The notes beneath the pieces were generated by a model. It did no database searches, was not told the origin of the DNA, and worked only from the letters and a program-made list of their open reading frames with translations. The translations under genes were made by a program, and so were the position numbers. Below, one piece after another: positions 40,946 to 50,158 of a stretch of 64,000 nucleotides of DNA. Within the stretch, counting starts at the first letter, position 1; each line of letters begins with the position of its first letter. Source of the stretch: Umezawaea tangerina (lineage in GTDB: Bacteria; Actinomycetota; Actinomycetes; Mycobacteriales; Pseudonocardiaceae); the NCBI RefSeq assembly GCF_003002815.1, contig NZ_PVTF01000007.1, positions 1-64,000 on the forward strand, in the 5' to 3' direction.

Positions 40946-43900
40946 TCAGCACCCGCCGGTCGACTCCGCGATCCGGTAGGCGTGGACGACGGTCACCTCA
41001 GCGGTGTCGCCCGCCGCGTCGGTCGTCCTGGCGCGCAACGACGCGAACCTCGCGCCCGTCGGGTGCCGGACCAGTGCCGTGCCGCCGTCGACGGGCACGG
41101 CCGTCCACGTCGTGCCGTCGTCGAACGACGCCTCGACCTCCACACCGGTCACCGCGGGCGTGCCCGGCTGCCGCTCCACCGTCAACGGCACCGGCACCGT
41201 CGCACCGCACGCGGCGTTGTCGCCGTCGAGCTCCGGCCGGAACCGGGGCACGGACATGGGCAACGGGCCTTCGCGGTCGTGGGCGGAGCGGAACGTCCAC
41301 GTGCCGCTGGTCCTGGTGGACAGGTTCGACGCGGTGTGGGTCTGCTCGACCTCGACCCGGTAGCCGCCCTCGGCCGCCGGTACGGGGAAGTCCGCGGCCT
41401 GCTTGGCCTCCTCGCCGATCCGGACGCCGTCCCGGTACAGGGTGATCCGGCTCGCCGCGGACGGCCGGGAGCCCTCGCCGCCGTTGGTGTCGGCGTGCAT
41501 CGGCACCCGCACGCCGATGTCGTCACCGCGCCGGACGAGTGCGCGGTCCGCTGTGGACGGACCGAACACGGCGGCGTTGAGCGTCTGGTCGTAGGCGCCG
41601 CCGGGCTCGACCGCGCGTGCCGGTGGTGCCAGCACGACCTCGGTGCGCAGGTCCGCCGACCACTGCTCGAACGCCCACCGCCACCGGAGTCCGCCGCCCG
41701 CGGTGACCAGGTCCACCGACGGGCCCGCCGGTGTCGTCGACGACCACCCGGCGGTGATCCCCTCCGGGACCACGGCGAGCCGGTACTGCTTGTCCGGCCC
41801 GCCGGGACGCACGACGGTGGTCGTCTCGGCCAGCTCGGACGGCGTCGCGGTGCGCTCGTAGCCGACCGGCAGCCTGCCGGTCTCCGACCAGTGCAGCCGG
41901 TAGGTCACCGGGGTGGATCCCCTCGGCGTGCCGGTGAACTGCGCGCCGAACGAGGTGGTGAGGTCGGGCGCGTCCGGCCCGACCCGCCCGGTGTGCAGGC
42001 GGCCGGACTGGAACCACGTCGTGAAGGGGGCCTGCCCGTCGCCGGACCCGGTGAAGGTCACGTACCCCGCCCGCTGCCGCGCCGCGGGGTCCGGGGTGGC
42101 GAGCACGACCGGCCTGGTCTCGCGCGCGTCGAACACCGACCGCGTGTCGGCGGTCAGCGAGAGCTTCGGCTGCGCGATCACGACGCGCTCGCGGTCGGGT
42201 CCGGTCATGCTCGTGTAGACCCGGTAGTCGCCGCGGGGCAGGCGGACCGTGGTCGACGGCTCCGTGCCGCCGTCCACCAGCCTGCTCCGCCCGGTGGCGA
42301 CGTCCACGACGGTCGTCCGCGAGTAGGGCACCGGGTTCCCGGCGAGGTCGAGGTGGGCGATCGTGTAGTCGTAGTGCTCGGTCTCGCGGGTGACGGTGAC
42401 CAGCGTGCGCGGCCCCGCGCCGCCGGACGCGACCAGCGCGCCCGCGTACCGGCCGTCGGCGGCGGGGACGGTCGTGTCGGCGGTGACCGTCGTCGTGGCC
42501 TCGCCACCCGCGGGCACGGTCAGCCTGGTCGGCGAGACGGTGATCATGCCCGCGGGTGCCGCGCCCGCCGGACCGGTGACGTCGACCGCCAGGTCGAGCA
42601 CCAGGGGCTCGGTGCCGGAGTTGCGGTAGGTCACCTCGCGGGTGATCGTCGGGTCGTCCCCGTGCGGCCACCGCTGGAGGCCGAGGTCGAGGTTCGAGGG
42701 CTCGGAGACGACCCGTTGCGCCAGCGCCCGCGGCACGTCGACCCGGCCGAAGCCCTGGTCGGTGACCGGGACCGCCGGGGACGCCACGGCCGACGCGGTG
42801 ATGGTCGACTTGATCCGCTCGCCCGACCAGTCCGGGTGCTGCTGCTTGAGCAGCGCGGCGACGCCCACCACGTGCGGGGTCGCCATCGAGGTGCCGGTCA
42901 TGGACCGGTGGTCCGCGGTGCCCGCCTTGGCGGCCGTGATGTCCACGCCGGGCGCGGTCACGTCCGGCTTCACCCCGCCCGTCGCGGTCGGGCCCCGTCC
43001 GGAGAACGCGGCCACGACGTCGGAGCGGTCCACCGCGCCGACGCTCAACGCGCTCCGCGCGCTGCCCGGTGAGGAGATCGACCCGGCGCCGGGCCCGTCG
43101 TTCCCGGCGGCGGCCACGAACAGCATCCCCTTCTCGCGGGAGAGCCGGTCGACGGCCTCCTCCAGGGGGTCGGTGTCGGGTGTGTCGGTGTCGCCGAGGC
43201 TGAGGTTGACCACCTGCGCGCCCTGGTCGGCGGCCCACTGCATCCCGGCGAGGATCGCCGAGTCGGAGCAGCCGCCGAGCGCGCCCACGCAGACCTTGCC
43301 GTCGAGCAGCCGGGCCTCGGGCGCGACACCGCGGTAGCGCTCGTCCCTGCCGGCGATGATCGAGGCGACGTGGGTGCCGTGCCCCGCGGTGTCGGTGTTG
43401 TCCGGGTCGTCGGTGAAGTTCCGCTCGGCGACCTGGCTGCCCACCAGGTCCGGGTGCTCCTCGTCGACCCCGGTGTCGAGCACCGCGACGGTCACGCCCC
43501 TGCCGGTCAGCCCCGCCTGCCACGCCGCCGGTGCGCCGATCTGCCTGGTGCTGCGGTCCAGCGCCAGGTCGCGCTTGCCGTCGAGCCACACCTTCCCGAC
43601 CGCGCCGTCGCGCAGCGCCTCCCACGCGCCGCCGTTCTTGTCCACGGTGCCCGCGACCGCTCCCACCGCGTCCAGTCGCGTGCCGACCGACAGCGCGCCG
43701 ACCTCCGCCCGCGCGCCCGCCGCCGTTCGGACGATCACCGGCACGGTCGGGCGCCGCGCGTCGTCGTAACCGAACTCCACCAGCGAGGTCACGTCGAACA
43801 GCCGCCGGTCCAGCCTGCCCGCGGCGACCGGCGCCGCGGCGTCCTGCGGGAGGACGTACAGCCGGCCGCCGTCCCGGTAGGTGTCGACGGCCACCTCCTC

Positions 43901-44137
43901 CCGCCCCGCCCCCGGCTCGTAGGACACGACCTGGTCGCCCGCCACCACGACGCGGTCGCCGGTGATCAGCGTGATGTCGTGGCGCGCCGCGCCCGGCTGG
44001 GCCGCCCCGGCGTCCGCGGTCCGCGCCCACGGCGTGGGCGCCGCGCCCGCGACCACCAGGCCGACGGAGACGGCGAGCACGACCATTCCCTTGCGCCCCA
44101 ACGATTTTCGTATCGCTCGTACACCTGTGGTGTGCAT
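40946..44137 (-). CDS. Large secreted subtilisin-like serine peptidase (S8)
   Basis: 1063 residues. Signal peptide with hydrophobic core MVVLAVSVGLVVAGAA near residue 18-33, a propeptide-like region to ~200, then the S8 domain: Asp221 (VLDTGVD), His253 (GHGTHVA), Asn in AAAGNDG and Ser417 (GTSMATPHV). The ~600-residue C-terminal part is beta-sandwich-like and ends near a Cys. Typical of actinobacterial exported subtilases. ATG 44137 has a weak RBS. Convergent with the ABC permease gene across two hairpins. Confidence 0.95.
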   Translation of the reverse strand: MHTTGVRAIRKSLGRKGMVVLAVSVGLVVAGAAPTPWARTADAGAAQPGAARHDITLITGDRVVVAGDQVVSYEPGAGREEVAVDTYRDGGRLYVLPQDAAAPVAAGRLDRRLFDVTSLVEFGYDDARRPTVPVIVRTAAGARAEVGALSVGTRLDAVGAVAGTVDKNGGAWEALRDGAVGKVWLDGKRDLALDRSTRQIGAPAAWQAGLTGRGVTVAVLDTGVDEEHPDLVGSQVAERNFTDDPDNTDTAGHGTHVASIIAGRDERYRGVAPEARLLDGKVCVGALGGCSDSAILAGMQWAADQGAQVVNLSLGDTDTPDTDPLEEAVDRLSREKGMLFVAAAGNDGPGAGSISSPGSARSALSVGAVDRSDVVAAFSGRGPTATGGVKPDVTAPGVDITAAKAGTADHRSMTGTSMATPHVVGVAALLKQQHPDWSGERIKSTITASAVASPAVPVTDQGFGRVDVPRALAQRVVSEPSNLDLGLQRWPHGDDPTITREVTYRNSGTEPLVLDLAVDVTGPAGAAPAGMITVSPTRLTVPAGGEATTTVTADTTVPAADGRYAGALVASGGAGPRTLVTVTRETEHYDYTIAHLDLAGNPVPYSRTTVVDVATGRSRLVDGGTEPSTTVRLPRGDYRVYTSMTGPDRERVVIAQPKLSLTADTRSVFDARETRPVVLATPDPAARQRAGYVTFTGSGDGQAPFTTWFQSGRLHTGRVGPDAPDLTTSFGAQFTGTPRGSTPVTYRLHWSETGRLPVGYERTATPSELAETTTVVRPGGPDKQYRLAVVPEGITAGWSSTTPAGPSVDLVTAGGGLRWRWAFEQWSADLRTEVVLAPPARAVEPGGAYDQTLNAAVFGPSTADRALVRRGDDIGVRVPMHADTNGGEGSRPSAASRITLYRDGVRIGEEAKQAADFPVPAAEGGYRVEVEQTHTASNLSTRTSGTWTFRSAHDREGPLPMSVPRFRPELDGDNAACGATVPVPLTVERQPGTPAVTGVEVEASFDDGTTWTAVPVDGGTALVRHPTGARFASLRARTTDAAGDTAEVTVVHAYRIAESTGGC

Positions 44138-44275
44138 GCGTGGAACGTACTGACGAGCGGAGGTGGCCTTCTTCGGTCGATGGGCCGGGAAAACTCTCGC
44201 GCGGCCTCGCCCGGAGGGGCGAGGGGGTCGGTCGTCCGACCGATGCCGCGCGCCCCGACCCGCCTCCGCGAACCC

Positions 44276-45007
44276 CTACCGGCCCAACGACGCGGCGGCC
44301 CCGGCCAGCAGCCAGTCGAGACCGAGCTCGAAGCTCCGCTCGGACTCCTGCGCGGACGGCGGTTCGGACGGGCCCGCGTCGGCGAGGTGGGGGAGTCCGC
44401 CCGCGTCGACCTGCTCCCGCACGTACCGCGCGGCGGCCTCGCGCCGGGCGACGTCCACCTCCTCCGTGGCCCGGCGGCGGATGCGGCCCGCCAGCTCGGC
44501 GCTCACGTGACCGTAGGTGAAGGTCTCGACCGCGAGCACGAGCGCGCGCCGCGTGGCGCCGTCGACGTCGAGCCCGCGGACCGCGGCCGCGGACTCGTCC
44601 ATGCGCCGGAGCGAGGCCGGGCCGATCGCGCACCCGGTGTCGCGGGTGACCAGCAGCCACGGGTGGCGCAGCGCCGCGGCCCTGTTGCAGCGGGCCAGCT
44701 TGCGCAGCGCCTCGCGCCAGTCGGCGGGGACCTCGCCCACGAGCGTCTCCTCGGCCGCGGCGTCGTGCATGAGGTCGAGGAGGTCGTCCTTGCCGCCGAT
44801 GTGGCCGTAGAGGCTCATCGGGCGGGCGTCCAGCTCGGCCGCGATCCGGCGGATCGAGACGGCGTCGAGGCCCTCGTCGTCGGCCACGGCCATCGCCGCC
44901 TCGACGATCCGCTCGCGGGTCAGCGGCCGGGTCTTCGGCTCGCGCGTCGCCTCGCGGAGCCAGATCGGCTCGCCGCGACCCTCGGCGGGGGGACGTGGTG
45001 TGGGCAC
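44276..45007 (-). CDS. TetR-family regulator (TetR_C_1 type)
   Basis: 243 residues. HTH: RERIVEAAMAVADDEGLDAVSIRRIAAELDARPMSLYGHIGGKDDLLDLM. The long C-terminal domain (HPWLLVTRDTGCAIGPASLRRMDESAAAVRGL) is of the tetracycline-repressor class. ATG start. Divergent from the Ala-rich unknown gene, with inverted and direct repeats of GATACGG between them, so it probably regulates that gene and itself. Confidence 0.9.
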   Translation of the reverse strand: MPTPRPPAEGRGEPIWLREATREPKTRPLTRERIVEAAMAVADDEGLDAVSIRRIAAELDARPMSLYGHIGGKDDLLDLMHDAAAEETLVGEVPADWREALRKLARCNRAAALRHPWLLVTRDTGCAIGPASLRRMDESAAAVRGLDVDGATRRALVLAVETFTYGHVSAELAGRIRRRATEEVDVARREAAARYVREQVDAGGLPHLADAGPSEPPSAQESERSFELGLDWLLAGAAASLGR

Positions 45008-45045
45008 GAGCCGAGGGTACCTAGGTCGACCGCACCGGCGATACT

Positions 45046-45091
45046 CCGTATCGGATCCTGATACGGTGTACGAACAGCGATACGGTGTACG
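45046..45091. promoter_or_regulatory. Repeat-rich operator region of the TetR/Ala-rich gene pair
   Basis: An inverted repeat CCGTATC-N7-GATACGG (45046-45066) is followed by a 13-bp direct repeat GATACGGTGTACG at 45060-45072 and 45079-45091 (19-bp period). The right arm of the inverted repeat is also the start of the first direct copy. This suggests two overlapping TetR binding sites just before the ATG at 45108. Confidence 0.6.
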
Positions 45092-45107
45092 GCAGGAAGG
45101 TGTGGCG

Positions 45108-45998
45108 ATGGCGATCGTCGAGTGCTACCGGTTCGTCGAGGACGACCTGACCTCGGTCGACGGGGACCTGTCCTGGCGGGTGGGGGAGTGGAACGAGGTG
45201 GGCGGGAGGATCGCCTGCTGCTCCTCCGGCCTGCACGCGTCGCTGACGCCGCGCGACTCCGTCCGCAACGTCCGCGGCACGCGGTGGTTCCTCGCGGAGG
45301 CCAGGGGCGAGCTCTCCCACGAGGACACCAAGTTCGCGGCCTCGGGGATGAGGTTGGTCGAGGAGATCCCGGCGGTCGTCCTGCGCCGCTTCGCCGTGGT
45401 GTGCGCGCGGCGCGCCGTCGACCACCTCGAACGGCGGCACCCGGTGGACGCCCGGATCCGGCACTGCGTCCGGGCGGCCGAGGGCTTCCTCGACGGCGCG
45501 GTCGGCGAGGCCGACCTGCTGGAGGCCCGCCGGGCGGCGGGCGCCGTCCTCGACGAGGACCCGGCCACCGGTCCCGACACCGGGCGCGCCCTGGCGGCCG
45601 CGCTCTCCGCCTCCCGCGCCGCCAACGGGAACGCCGCGTCCTGGGCGGCCTCGGCGGCCGGTGCCGCCTACGCGGCCCACGTCTGCGCCGACGCCATCGA
45701 CGCGGCCGCCGCGCTCACGGCCGCGTTCACGGGCGTGCACAACGTCGCCGCGGGCATCGCCGCCGCGAACGCCGCCGACCGCGCCGCTGCCGCCGCCCGC
45801 ACCGCCGCGTCGGCCGGTGCGGTCGCGCACGCCGCGGCTGTGGCCGCGCGGAGCGGCGTGCACCCGCCGGACACCGCCGCGGACCGCTACTACGCCGCCT
45901 GGTCGGCGTTCTCCGCGCACCCCGTCGACGCGCACTACCTGGAGCAGGACGCGGACCTGCTCAAGCTGGTCGCCGACGCGCGGGGCGCACGCGTCTGA
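45108..45998 (+). CDS. Unknown protein, small N-terminal domain plus Ala-rich helical region
   Basis: 296 residues, ATG 7 nt after AGGAAGG. I cannot name a function. Residues 1-~75 (VECYRFVEDDLTSVDG ... GLHASLTPRDSV ... FLAEARGELSHEDTKFAASGMRLVEEIP) resemble small domains with a G(L/F)HxxxxPxD motif seen in phage-like and toxin-associated proteins. Residues ~140-250 are more than half Ala and predicted all-helical. No signal peptide. It is the only likely target of the divergent TetR protein. Distant DUF7666-type similarity is possible but unproven. Confidence 0.7.
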   Translation: MAIVECYRFVEDDLTSVDGDLSWRVGEWNEVGGRIACCSSGLHASLTPRDSVRNVRGTRWFLAEARGELSHEDTKFAASGMRLVEEIPAVVLRRFAVVCARRAVDHLERRHPVDARIRHCVRAAEGFLDGAVGEADLLEARRAAGAVLDEDPATGPDTGRALAAALSASRAANGNAASWAASAAGAAYAAHVCADAIDAAAALTAAFTGVHNVAAGIAAANAADRAAAAARTAASAGAVAHAAAVAARSGVHPPDTAADRYYAAWSAFSAHPVDAHYLEQDADLLKLVADARGARV

Positions 45999-46005
45999 CC
46001 GGTGC

Positions 46006-47484
46006 TCAGCGGGGTTCGCCGCGCACGGGCCTGCCGGGGAACGCGGTGGTGTCGAGCACGCCGTCGCGCACGACCGGCGTGCCGCCCACCAGCAGGTGCC
46101 GGACCCCGGTCGAGGGGCGCACCGAGTCGAAGTAGGTGGCGTTGTCGGTGACGGCCTCCGGGTCCACCACGACGATGTCGGCGTCCGCGCCGGGCGCGAG
46201 CCGCCCCTTCGGGCGCATCGCGGGAGCCACCTCGTCCAGGACGCGGGCGGGCAGGTAGGAGCACCGCCGGAACGCCTCCGACCAGGTCCACGTCGCCGTC
46301 TCCCTGACCATCAGGCGCAACGACTTGGCGAACGTGCCCGCCGTCCGCGGGTGCGTGCTCCCGCCCGCGGGCAGCGGCCACTCGAAGCTCTCGCTGGTCC
46401 CGTCGGGCCACACCACCGGCATGGCGTCGCTGGCCACGACCGAGTCGGGGAACGCCAGCGAGTGCAGCAGCAGCTCCCGGTCGACGGCCTTGTCCTCGTC
46501 GAGGTAGGCCAGGACGCACGCGGCACCGGGGTCGGTGGCGCGCAGCTCCCGCAGCCGCGCCTCGTCCGCGACCCGCTCACCCGTCCGCACGATCGTGATG
46601 TCGCTCGGCCTCATGCCCCAGCGGGCGAGCCGGTCCGGTTCGAGGAAGAAGGCGCCGATGCCGGTGCTGCCCGCGCCGTAGGGGTAGGCCTCCACCGTGA
46701 TCCGCGAGCCCGCGGCGCGCGCCTTGTCCAGGGTCGCCAGCACCCGGTCGACGTGCCGTCGGGACGTGCTGTTCACGTGGCAGTGGTGCATGGCGGCGCC
46801 GGTCTCGGCCGCCACGATCGCGATCTCCTCGCTGCCGTCGACCGGGATCGACGGGTCCGCCTCCACGATCTCCCGCACGTGGGTGAACGTGGGCACGGCG
46901 GCACGGGCGGCCAGGCGGGCCACCGCGACGAACTCGGCCGGGTCGGAGTAGGGCGCGTACCCCATCAGCACACCGATGCCCAGCCCGCCGTCGGCCAGCT
47001 CGTCCTCCAGCACGCCCAGCCAGCGGCCGAGCTGCTCGGGGGTGGACGTCGCCTGCCACCGCGGCTCCCCGAGCACCGCCAGCATCCCGGTCCGGCTCGC
47101 GTCGGGCTCGATCCCGGCCAGGACCCGCGCCCGCGCACCGGCCCAGGACGCCGAGAACCCGTAGTTCAACGGCCGCCCCTCAGCCGCGGCCTCGGCGTAG
47201 GCGCGCCGCAGCGGCATGAGCCCCGACTCGAGGTCCAGCGCGGTAGTGACCCCGTCCAACGCCTGCAACCGGTGCCCCGCCACGGAGTTCACGTGGCTGT
47301 GCAGGTCGACGAACCCCGGCCCGACCACGAGCCCGGCCACGTCGACCTCGGTCGCGCCGGCCACGGGCCCGACCGCGCTCGCGACCTCCAGCACGCGGCC
47401 GTCGCGCACGTGCACGTCCGCCACGGCGTCGTGACCGGAACCGGGGTCCACCACCCGGCCACCGCGCAGCACGAGGTCGCTCAT
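46006..47484 (-). CDS. D-aminoacylase/dihydroorotase-like amidohydrolase
   Basis: 492 residues from the ATG reading MSDLVLRGGRVVDPG. Amidohydrolase features are GFVDLHSHVN (HxH), MHHCHVNSTS (metal His), ITVEAYPYGAG, VASDAMPVVWPDG (metal Asp), HPRTAGTFAKSL and the closing GADADIVVVDP. The HPRxxGTF segment is typical of N-acyl-D-amino-acid deacylases. It is divergent from a mannonate-dehydratase-like gene across 141 bp. Hydrolysis of an N-acyl-D-amino acid or a related amide is likely. Confidence 0.87.
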   Translation of the reverse strand: MSDLVLRGGRVVDPGSGHDAVADVHVRDGRVLEVASAVGPVAGATEVDVAGLVVGPGFVDLHSHVNSVAGHRLQALDGVTTALDLESGLMPLRRAYAEAAAEGRPLNYGFSASWAGARARVLAGIEPDASRTGMLAVLGEPRWQATSTPEQLGRWLGVLEDELADGGLGIGVLMGYAPYSDPAEFVAVARLAARAAVPTFTHVREIVEADPSIPVDGSEEIAIVAAETGAAMHHCHVNSTSRRHVDRVLATLDKARAAGSRITVEAYPYGAGSTGIGAFFLEPDRLARWGMRPSDITIVRTGERVADEARLRELRATDPGAACVLAYLDEDKAVDRELLLHSLAFPDSVVASDAMPVVWPDGTSESFEWPLPAGGSTHPRTAGTFAKSLRLMVRETATWTWSEAFRRCSYLPARVLDEVAPAMRPKGRLAPGADADIVVVDPEAVTDNATYFDSVRPSTGVRHLLVGGTPVVRDGVLDTTAFPGRPVRGEPR

Positions 47485-47625
47485 GTGTCCGCCGCCCTTC
47501 TCGACCACGCCACCCGCGGGAGCGCGTCGTGGCCGGGACCTGGAAGCTGGAGCCTAGGTGATTCCGCCGTCGGGTGGAGTCGGAGGAGCACGGCGTGATC
47601 GTGCCGGGACCGCGGAGGAGCCAGC

Positions 47626-48855
47626 ATGAGGATCGAGTCGGCCGAGGTCGTGGTGACCTGCCCTGGGCGCAACTTCGTGACGTTGAGGATCACCACCGAC
47701 GACGGGCTCACCGGGTGGGGCGACGCGACGCTCAACGGGCGTGAGCTGGCGGTCGAGGCGTACCTGCGCGAGCACGTGGTGCCGTTGCTGATCGGGCGGG
47801 ACGCGGGGGCTGTCGAGGACACCTGGCAGTACCTGTACCGGGGTGCCTACTGGCGGTGTGGGCCGGTGACGATGGCGGCGGTCGCCGCGGTCGACACCGC
47901 CCTGTGGGACATCAAGGCCAAGGCCGCCGGGATGCCGCTCTACCAGCTGCTCGGCGGTGCGTCGAGGGTCGGCGCGCTGGCGTACGGCCACGCCTCGGGA
48001 CGGGACGTGCCGGAGCTGTTCGACTCGATCCGGCTGCACCTGGAGCGCGGTTTCCGGGCCATCCGGGTGCAGACCGGCATCCCCGGCCTGGACACCGTGT
48101 ACGGCGTGGCCGCGTCCGAGGCCGGTGGCGGCCAGCGCTACGACTACGAGCCCGCCAGGCCGACCGCGCTGCCGGTGGAGGAGGTCTGGGACACCCGCGC
48201 CTACCTGCGGCACGTGCCCGGCGTGTTCGAAGCGGTGCGCGCGGAGTTCGGGCCGGAGTTGCCGCTGCTGCACGACGGCCACCACCGGATGACGCCGATC
48301 GAGGCCGCCCGGCTGGGCAAGGCCCTGGAGCCCTACGACCTGTTCTGGCTGGAGGACGCGACCCCCGGCGAGGACCAGGCGGCGCTGCGGCTGGTCCGGC
48401 AGCACACCACGACGCCGCTGGCGATCGGGGAGGTGTTCAACAGCGTGCACGACTACACCGCGCTGCTGGGCGAGCGGCTGATCGACTACGTGCGGTCGGC
48501 CGTGACGCACGCCGGCGGGGTGACGGGGCTGAAGAAGGTGCTCGACCTGGCCGCGGTGTACGGCGTGAAGTCCGGCATCCACGGCCCGACCGACATCTCC
48601 CCGGTCGGCATGGCCGCCGCGCTGCACCTGGACATCGCGGTGCACAACTTCGGCATCCAGGAGTACATGCCGCACACCGCCGAGACCCTGGAGGTGTTCC
48701 GCACCTCGTTCACGTTCGCCGACGGCCTGCTGCACCCCTCGGACACACCAGGCCTCGGTGTCGAGCTCGACCTGGCCGCGGCGGCGCGGTTCCCCTACCG
48801 CGCCGCGTACCTGCCGGTGAACCGACTGGCCGACGGGACCGTCCACGACTGGTGA
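47626..48855 (+). CDS. Enolase-superfamily sugar-acid dehydratase (ManD/RspA-like)
   Basis: 409 residues, the length of D-mannonate dehydratases. Capping domain [22 protein letters not shown], then a barrel with LLHDGHHRM (metal Asp, His base), [12 protein letters not shown] (Glu), LAIGEVFNS (Glu), [17 protein letters not shown] and a C-terminal [12 protein letters not shown]. The long insert with QRYDYEP is typical of ManD. It should dehydrate D-mannonate or D-gluconate to a 2-keto-3-deoxy acid, or be a low-activity homologue. A hairpin follows the stop. Confidence 0.9.
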   Translation: MRIESAEVVVTCPGRNFVTLRITTDDGLTGWGDATLNGRELAVEAYLREHVVPLLIGRDAGAVEDTWQYLYRGAYWRCGPVTMAAVAAVDTALWDIKAKAAGMPLYQLLGGASRVGALAYGHASGRDVPELFDSIRLHLERGFRAIRVQTGIPGLDTVYGVAASEAGGGQRYDYEPARPTALPVEEVWDTRAYLRHVPGVFEAVRAEFGPELPLLHDGHHRMTPIEAARLGKALEPYDLFWLEDATPGEDQAALRLVRQHTTTPLAIGEVFNSVHDYTALLGERLIDYVRSAVTHAGGVTGLKKVLDLAAVYGVKSGIHGPTDISPVGMAAALHLDIAVHNFGIQEYMPHTAETLEVFRTSFTFADGLLHPSDTPGLGVELDLAAAARFPYRAAYLPVNRLADGTVHDW

Positions 48856-48896
48856 GCCGCGAGCGGTGGACGCCGGCCCCGGTGGCAGCCCGGACG

Positions 48897-48944
48897 CGGC
48901 GGGAGCACGGTGGCCCGGTCGTGGGCATCACCGTGCTCCCGCCG
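48897..48944. terminator. Hairpin terminator between convergent genes
   Basis: 16-bp complementary arms (48897-48912 and 48929-48944, core GGGAGCACGGTG / CACCGTGCTCCC) with a 16-nt loop, between the ManD-like and DUF1540 genes. Probably bidirectional. Confidence 0.8.
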
Positions 48945-48950
48945 GTGCGG

Positions 48951-49259
48951 TCAGTTCTTCTGGTAGGTCAGGCAGTTCGCGACGTGGTCGCCCTGCCCGG
49001 CGCCGATGCGCACGCTCTTCGCCGTGCACTCCAGCGCGGCGTTGTGGGCGCAGTCGCCGCGCGAACACGCGCCGACCTGCGCCACGACCTTGTCCAGGCC
49101 TCCCTTGGTGCTCAACGGGATGAAGGTGCCGCAGTCGGCGGCGCCGTTCTCGCCGCGCACGGTGATGGCGAAGGCGTGGCAGCCGTCGTGGTTGTACGAG
49201 CAGCCGCTCACCGTGCACTCGTGGACGGCGGGCATCGCCGGGTTCTCGAGGGTGGTCAT
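48951..49259 (-). CDS. Cys-rich DUF1540 protein (two repeats)
   Basis: 102 residues from the ATG with AGGAG upstream. It contains two copies of the DUF1540 pattern: HECTVSGCSYNHDGCHAFAI with a later DCGTF, and VGACSRGDCAHNAALECTAKSV with a later ANCL. The evenly spaced Cys (and His) suggest metal binding. No signal peptide. Function of the family is unknown. Transcribed after a TetR gene on the same strand, with short palindromes in between. Confidence 0.9.
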   Translation of the reverse strand: MTTLENPAMPAVHECTVSGCSYNHDGCHAFAITVRGENGAADCGTFIPLSTKGGLDKVVAQVGACSRGDCAHNAALECTAKSVRIGAGQGDHVANCLTYQKN

Positions 49260-49360
49260 GTCCGCTCCTGCTTTCCGTGGTGGGAACGCGTTCGGGTTGG
49301 TTCGAACGGTGCCACCGCGGGCCGGGGCGCGCAATTCGGCGAACTGTTAGGGGAGCCTGT

Positions 49361-49432
49361 CCTTTCTCCTTGGGAGAAAGGTGTTCTCGGCCGCTGTCCG
49401 TCCTCTTAGGAGGGTCTCTCCACTCCTTGGAG
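49361..49432. repeat. Cluster of short CTCC/GGAG palindromes
   Basis: CCTTTCTCC-TTG-GGAGAAAGG (49361-49381, perfect 9-bp arms), TCCT-CTT-AGGA (49401-49411) and CTCC-TT-GGAG (49423-49432) lie at the 3' end of the TetR gene and in the leader of the DUF1540 gene. The first may be the TetR terminator. The similar cores suggest repeated regulator sites. Confidence 0.5.
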
Positions 49433-50050
49433 GACACCCGTCCCAACGGTGTCGGAATCCGGCGCGGTGGACGGTTGGTCGGGCGTCGCGCCCGCGGTCA
49501 GGGAGCGCAGGCGGGCCATGGACTCGCGGATGACGTCGCGCAGGTCGCCGTCCTCGGCGGCGTCGACCCACTGCGCGTAGGCGACGCGGTAGACGGCCAG
49601 GCCCGCCTCGGCGGCCAGCTCCGCCTCCGAGGCCTCCGCACCGCGTCGGCGCAGCCCGGCCGCCAGTGCCCCCGACATGTGCGCGAGCTTGATCAGCTCG
49701 CGTTCCTGCAGCTCGGGGTTGGCCATGATCACCGCCTGCCGCTGTTTCGAGTACTCGCGGTCGCCGCCGATCAGCCCGGCCACGGCGTCGAGCGCGAGCG
49801 CGACGGCGTCCAGCACCGAGGTCGTGGCGGGCGCCGACTCCAGGGCGGCGAGCGAGCGCTCCAGCAGGTCGGGCGACCCGTCGAAGAGGACCTCGCGCTT
49901 GTCGGTGAAGTGGCGGAAGAAGGTGCGGGCGGTGACACCGGCCCGTTCGGCGATGTCGGCGACCATCGTCTGCTCGAAGCCGCGGTCCAGGAACAGCTCC
50001 ATCGCGGCCTCGCGCAACCGGCTGTCCGCCCCTGGCTCCCACCGTCCCAT
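49406..50050 (-). CDS. TetR-family regulator
   Basis: 214 residues. HTH: LREAAMELFLDRGFEQTMVADIAERAGVTARTFFRHFTDKREVLFDG, a form common in actinobacterial AcrR-like repressors. ATG MGRWEPGADSR. Divergent from a quinone-reductase-like gene, with two copies of a 17-bp element between them. It probably represses both and responds to an electrophile or drug. Confidence 0.92.
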   Translation of the reverse strand: MGRWEPGADSRLREAAMELFLDRGFEQTMVADIAERAGVTARTFFRHFTDKREVLFDGSPDLLERSLAALESAPATTSVLDAVALALDAVAGLIGGDREYSKQRQAVIMANPELQERELIKLAHMSGALAAGLRRRGAEASEAELAAEAGLAVYRVAYAQWVDAAEDGDLRDVIRESMARLRSLTAGATPDQPSTAPDSDTVGTGVLQGVERPS

Positions 50051-50089
50051 GGTGGTCGAGTCTAGGTGATGTCACTGCGCGACACCGTC

Positions 50090-50106
50090 ATGTCATCACG
50101 TGACAT
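50090..50106. promoter_or_regulatory. TetR operator copy A
   Basis: ATGTCA-TCACG-TGACAT, perfect 6-bp arms. It is the reverse complement of copy B, except for one base. Confidence 0.65.
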
Positions 50107-50121
50107 CAGGGGGGTATGGTG

Positions 50122-50138
50122 ATGTCACGTGATGACGT
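50122..50138. promoter_or_regulatory. TetR operator copy B
   Basis: ATGTCACGTGATGACGT, the same 17-bp element as copy A in inverted orientation with one mismatch, 32 bp away and 20 bp before the reductase ATG. A weaker half-site (GTGATGTCAC) lies near 50066. Confidence 0.65.
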
Positions 50139-50158
50139 CACTGAGGTGGAGGCTCTGA

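Noticed and set aside
41523-44660. Minus-strand frame of over 1000 codons overlapping the subtilase
   Set aside because: It is a frame-shifted shadow of the peptidase gene, rich in Arg and Gly, with no catalytic motifs. High GC makes such long frames common.
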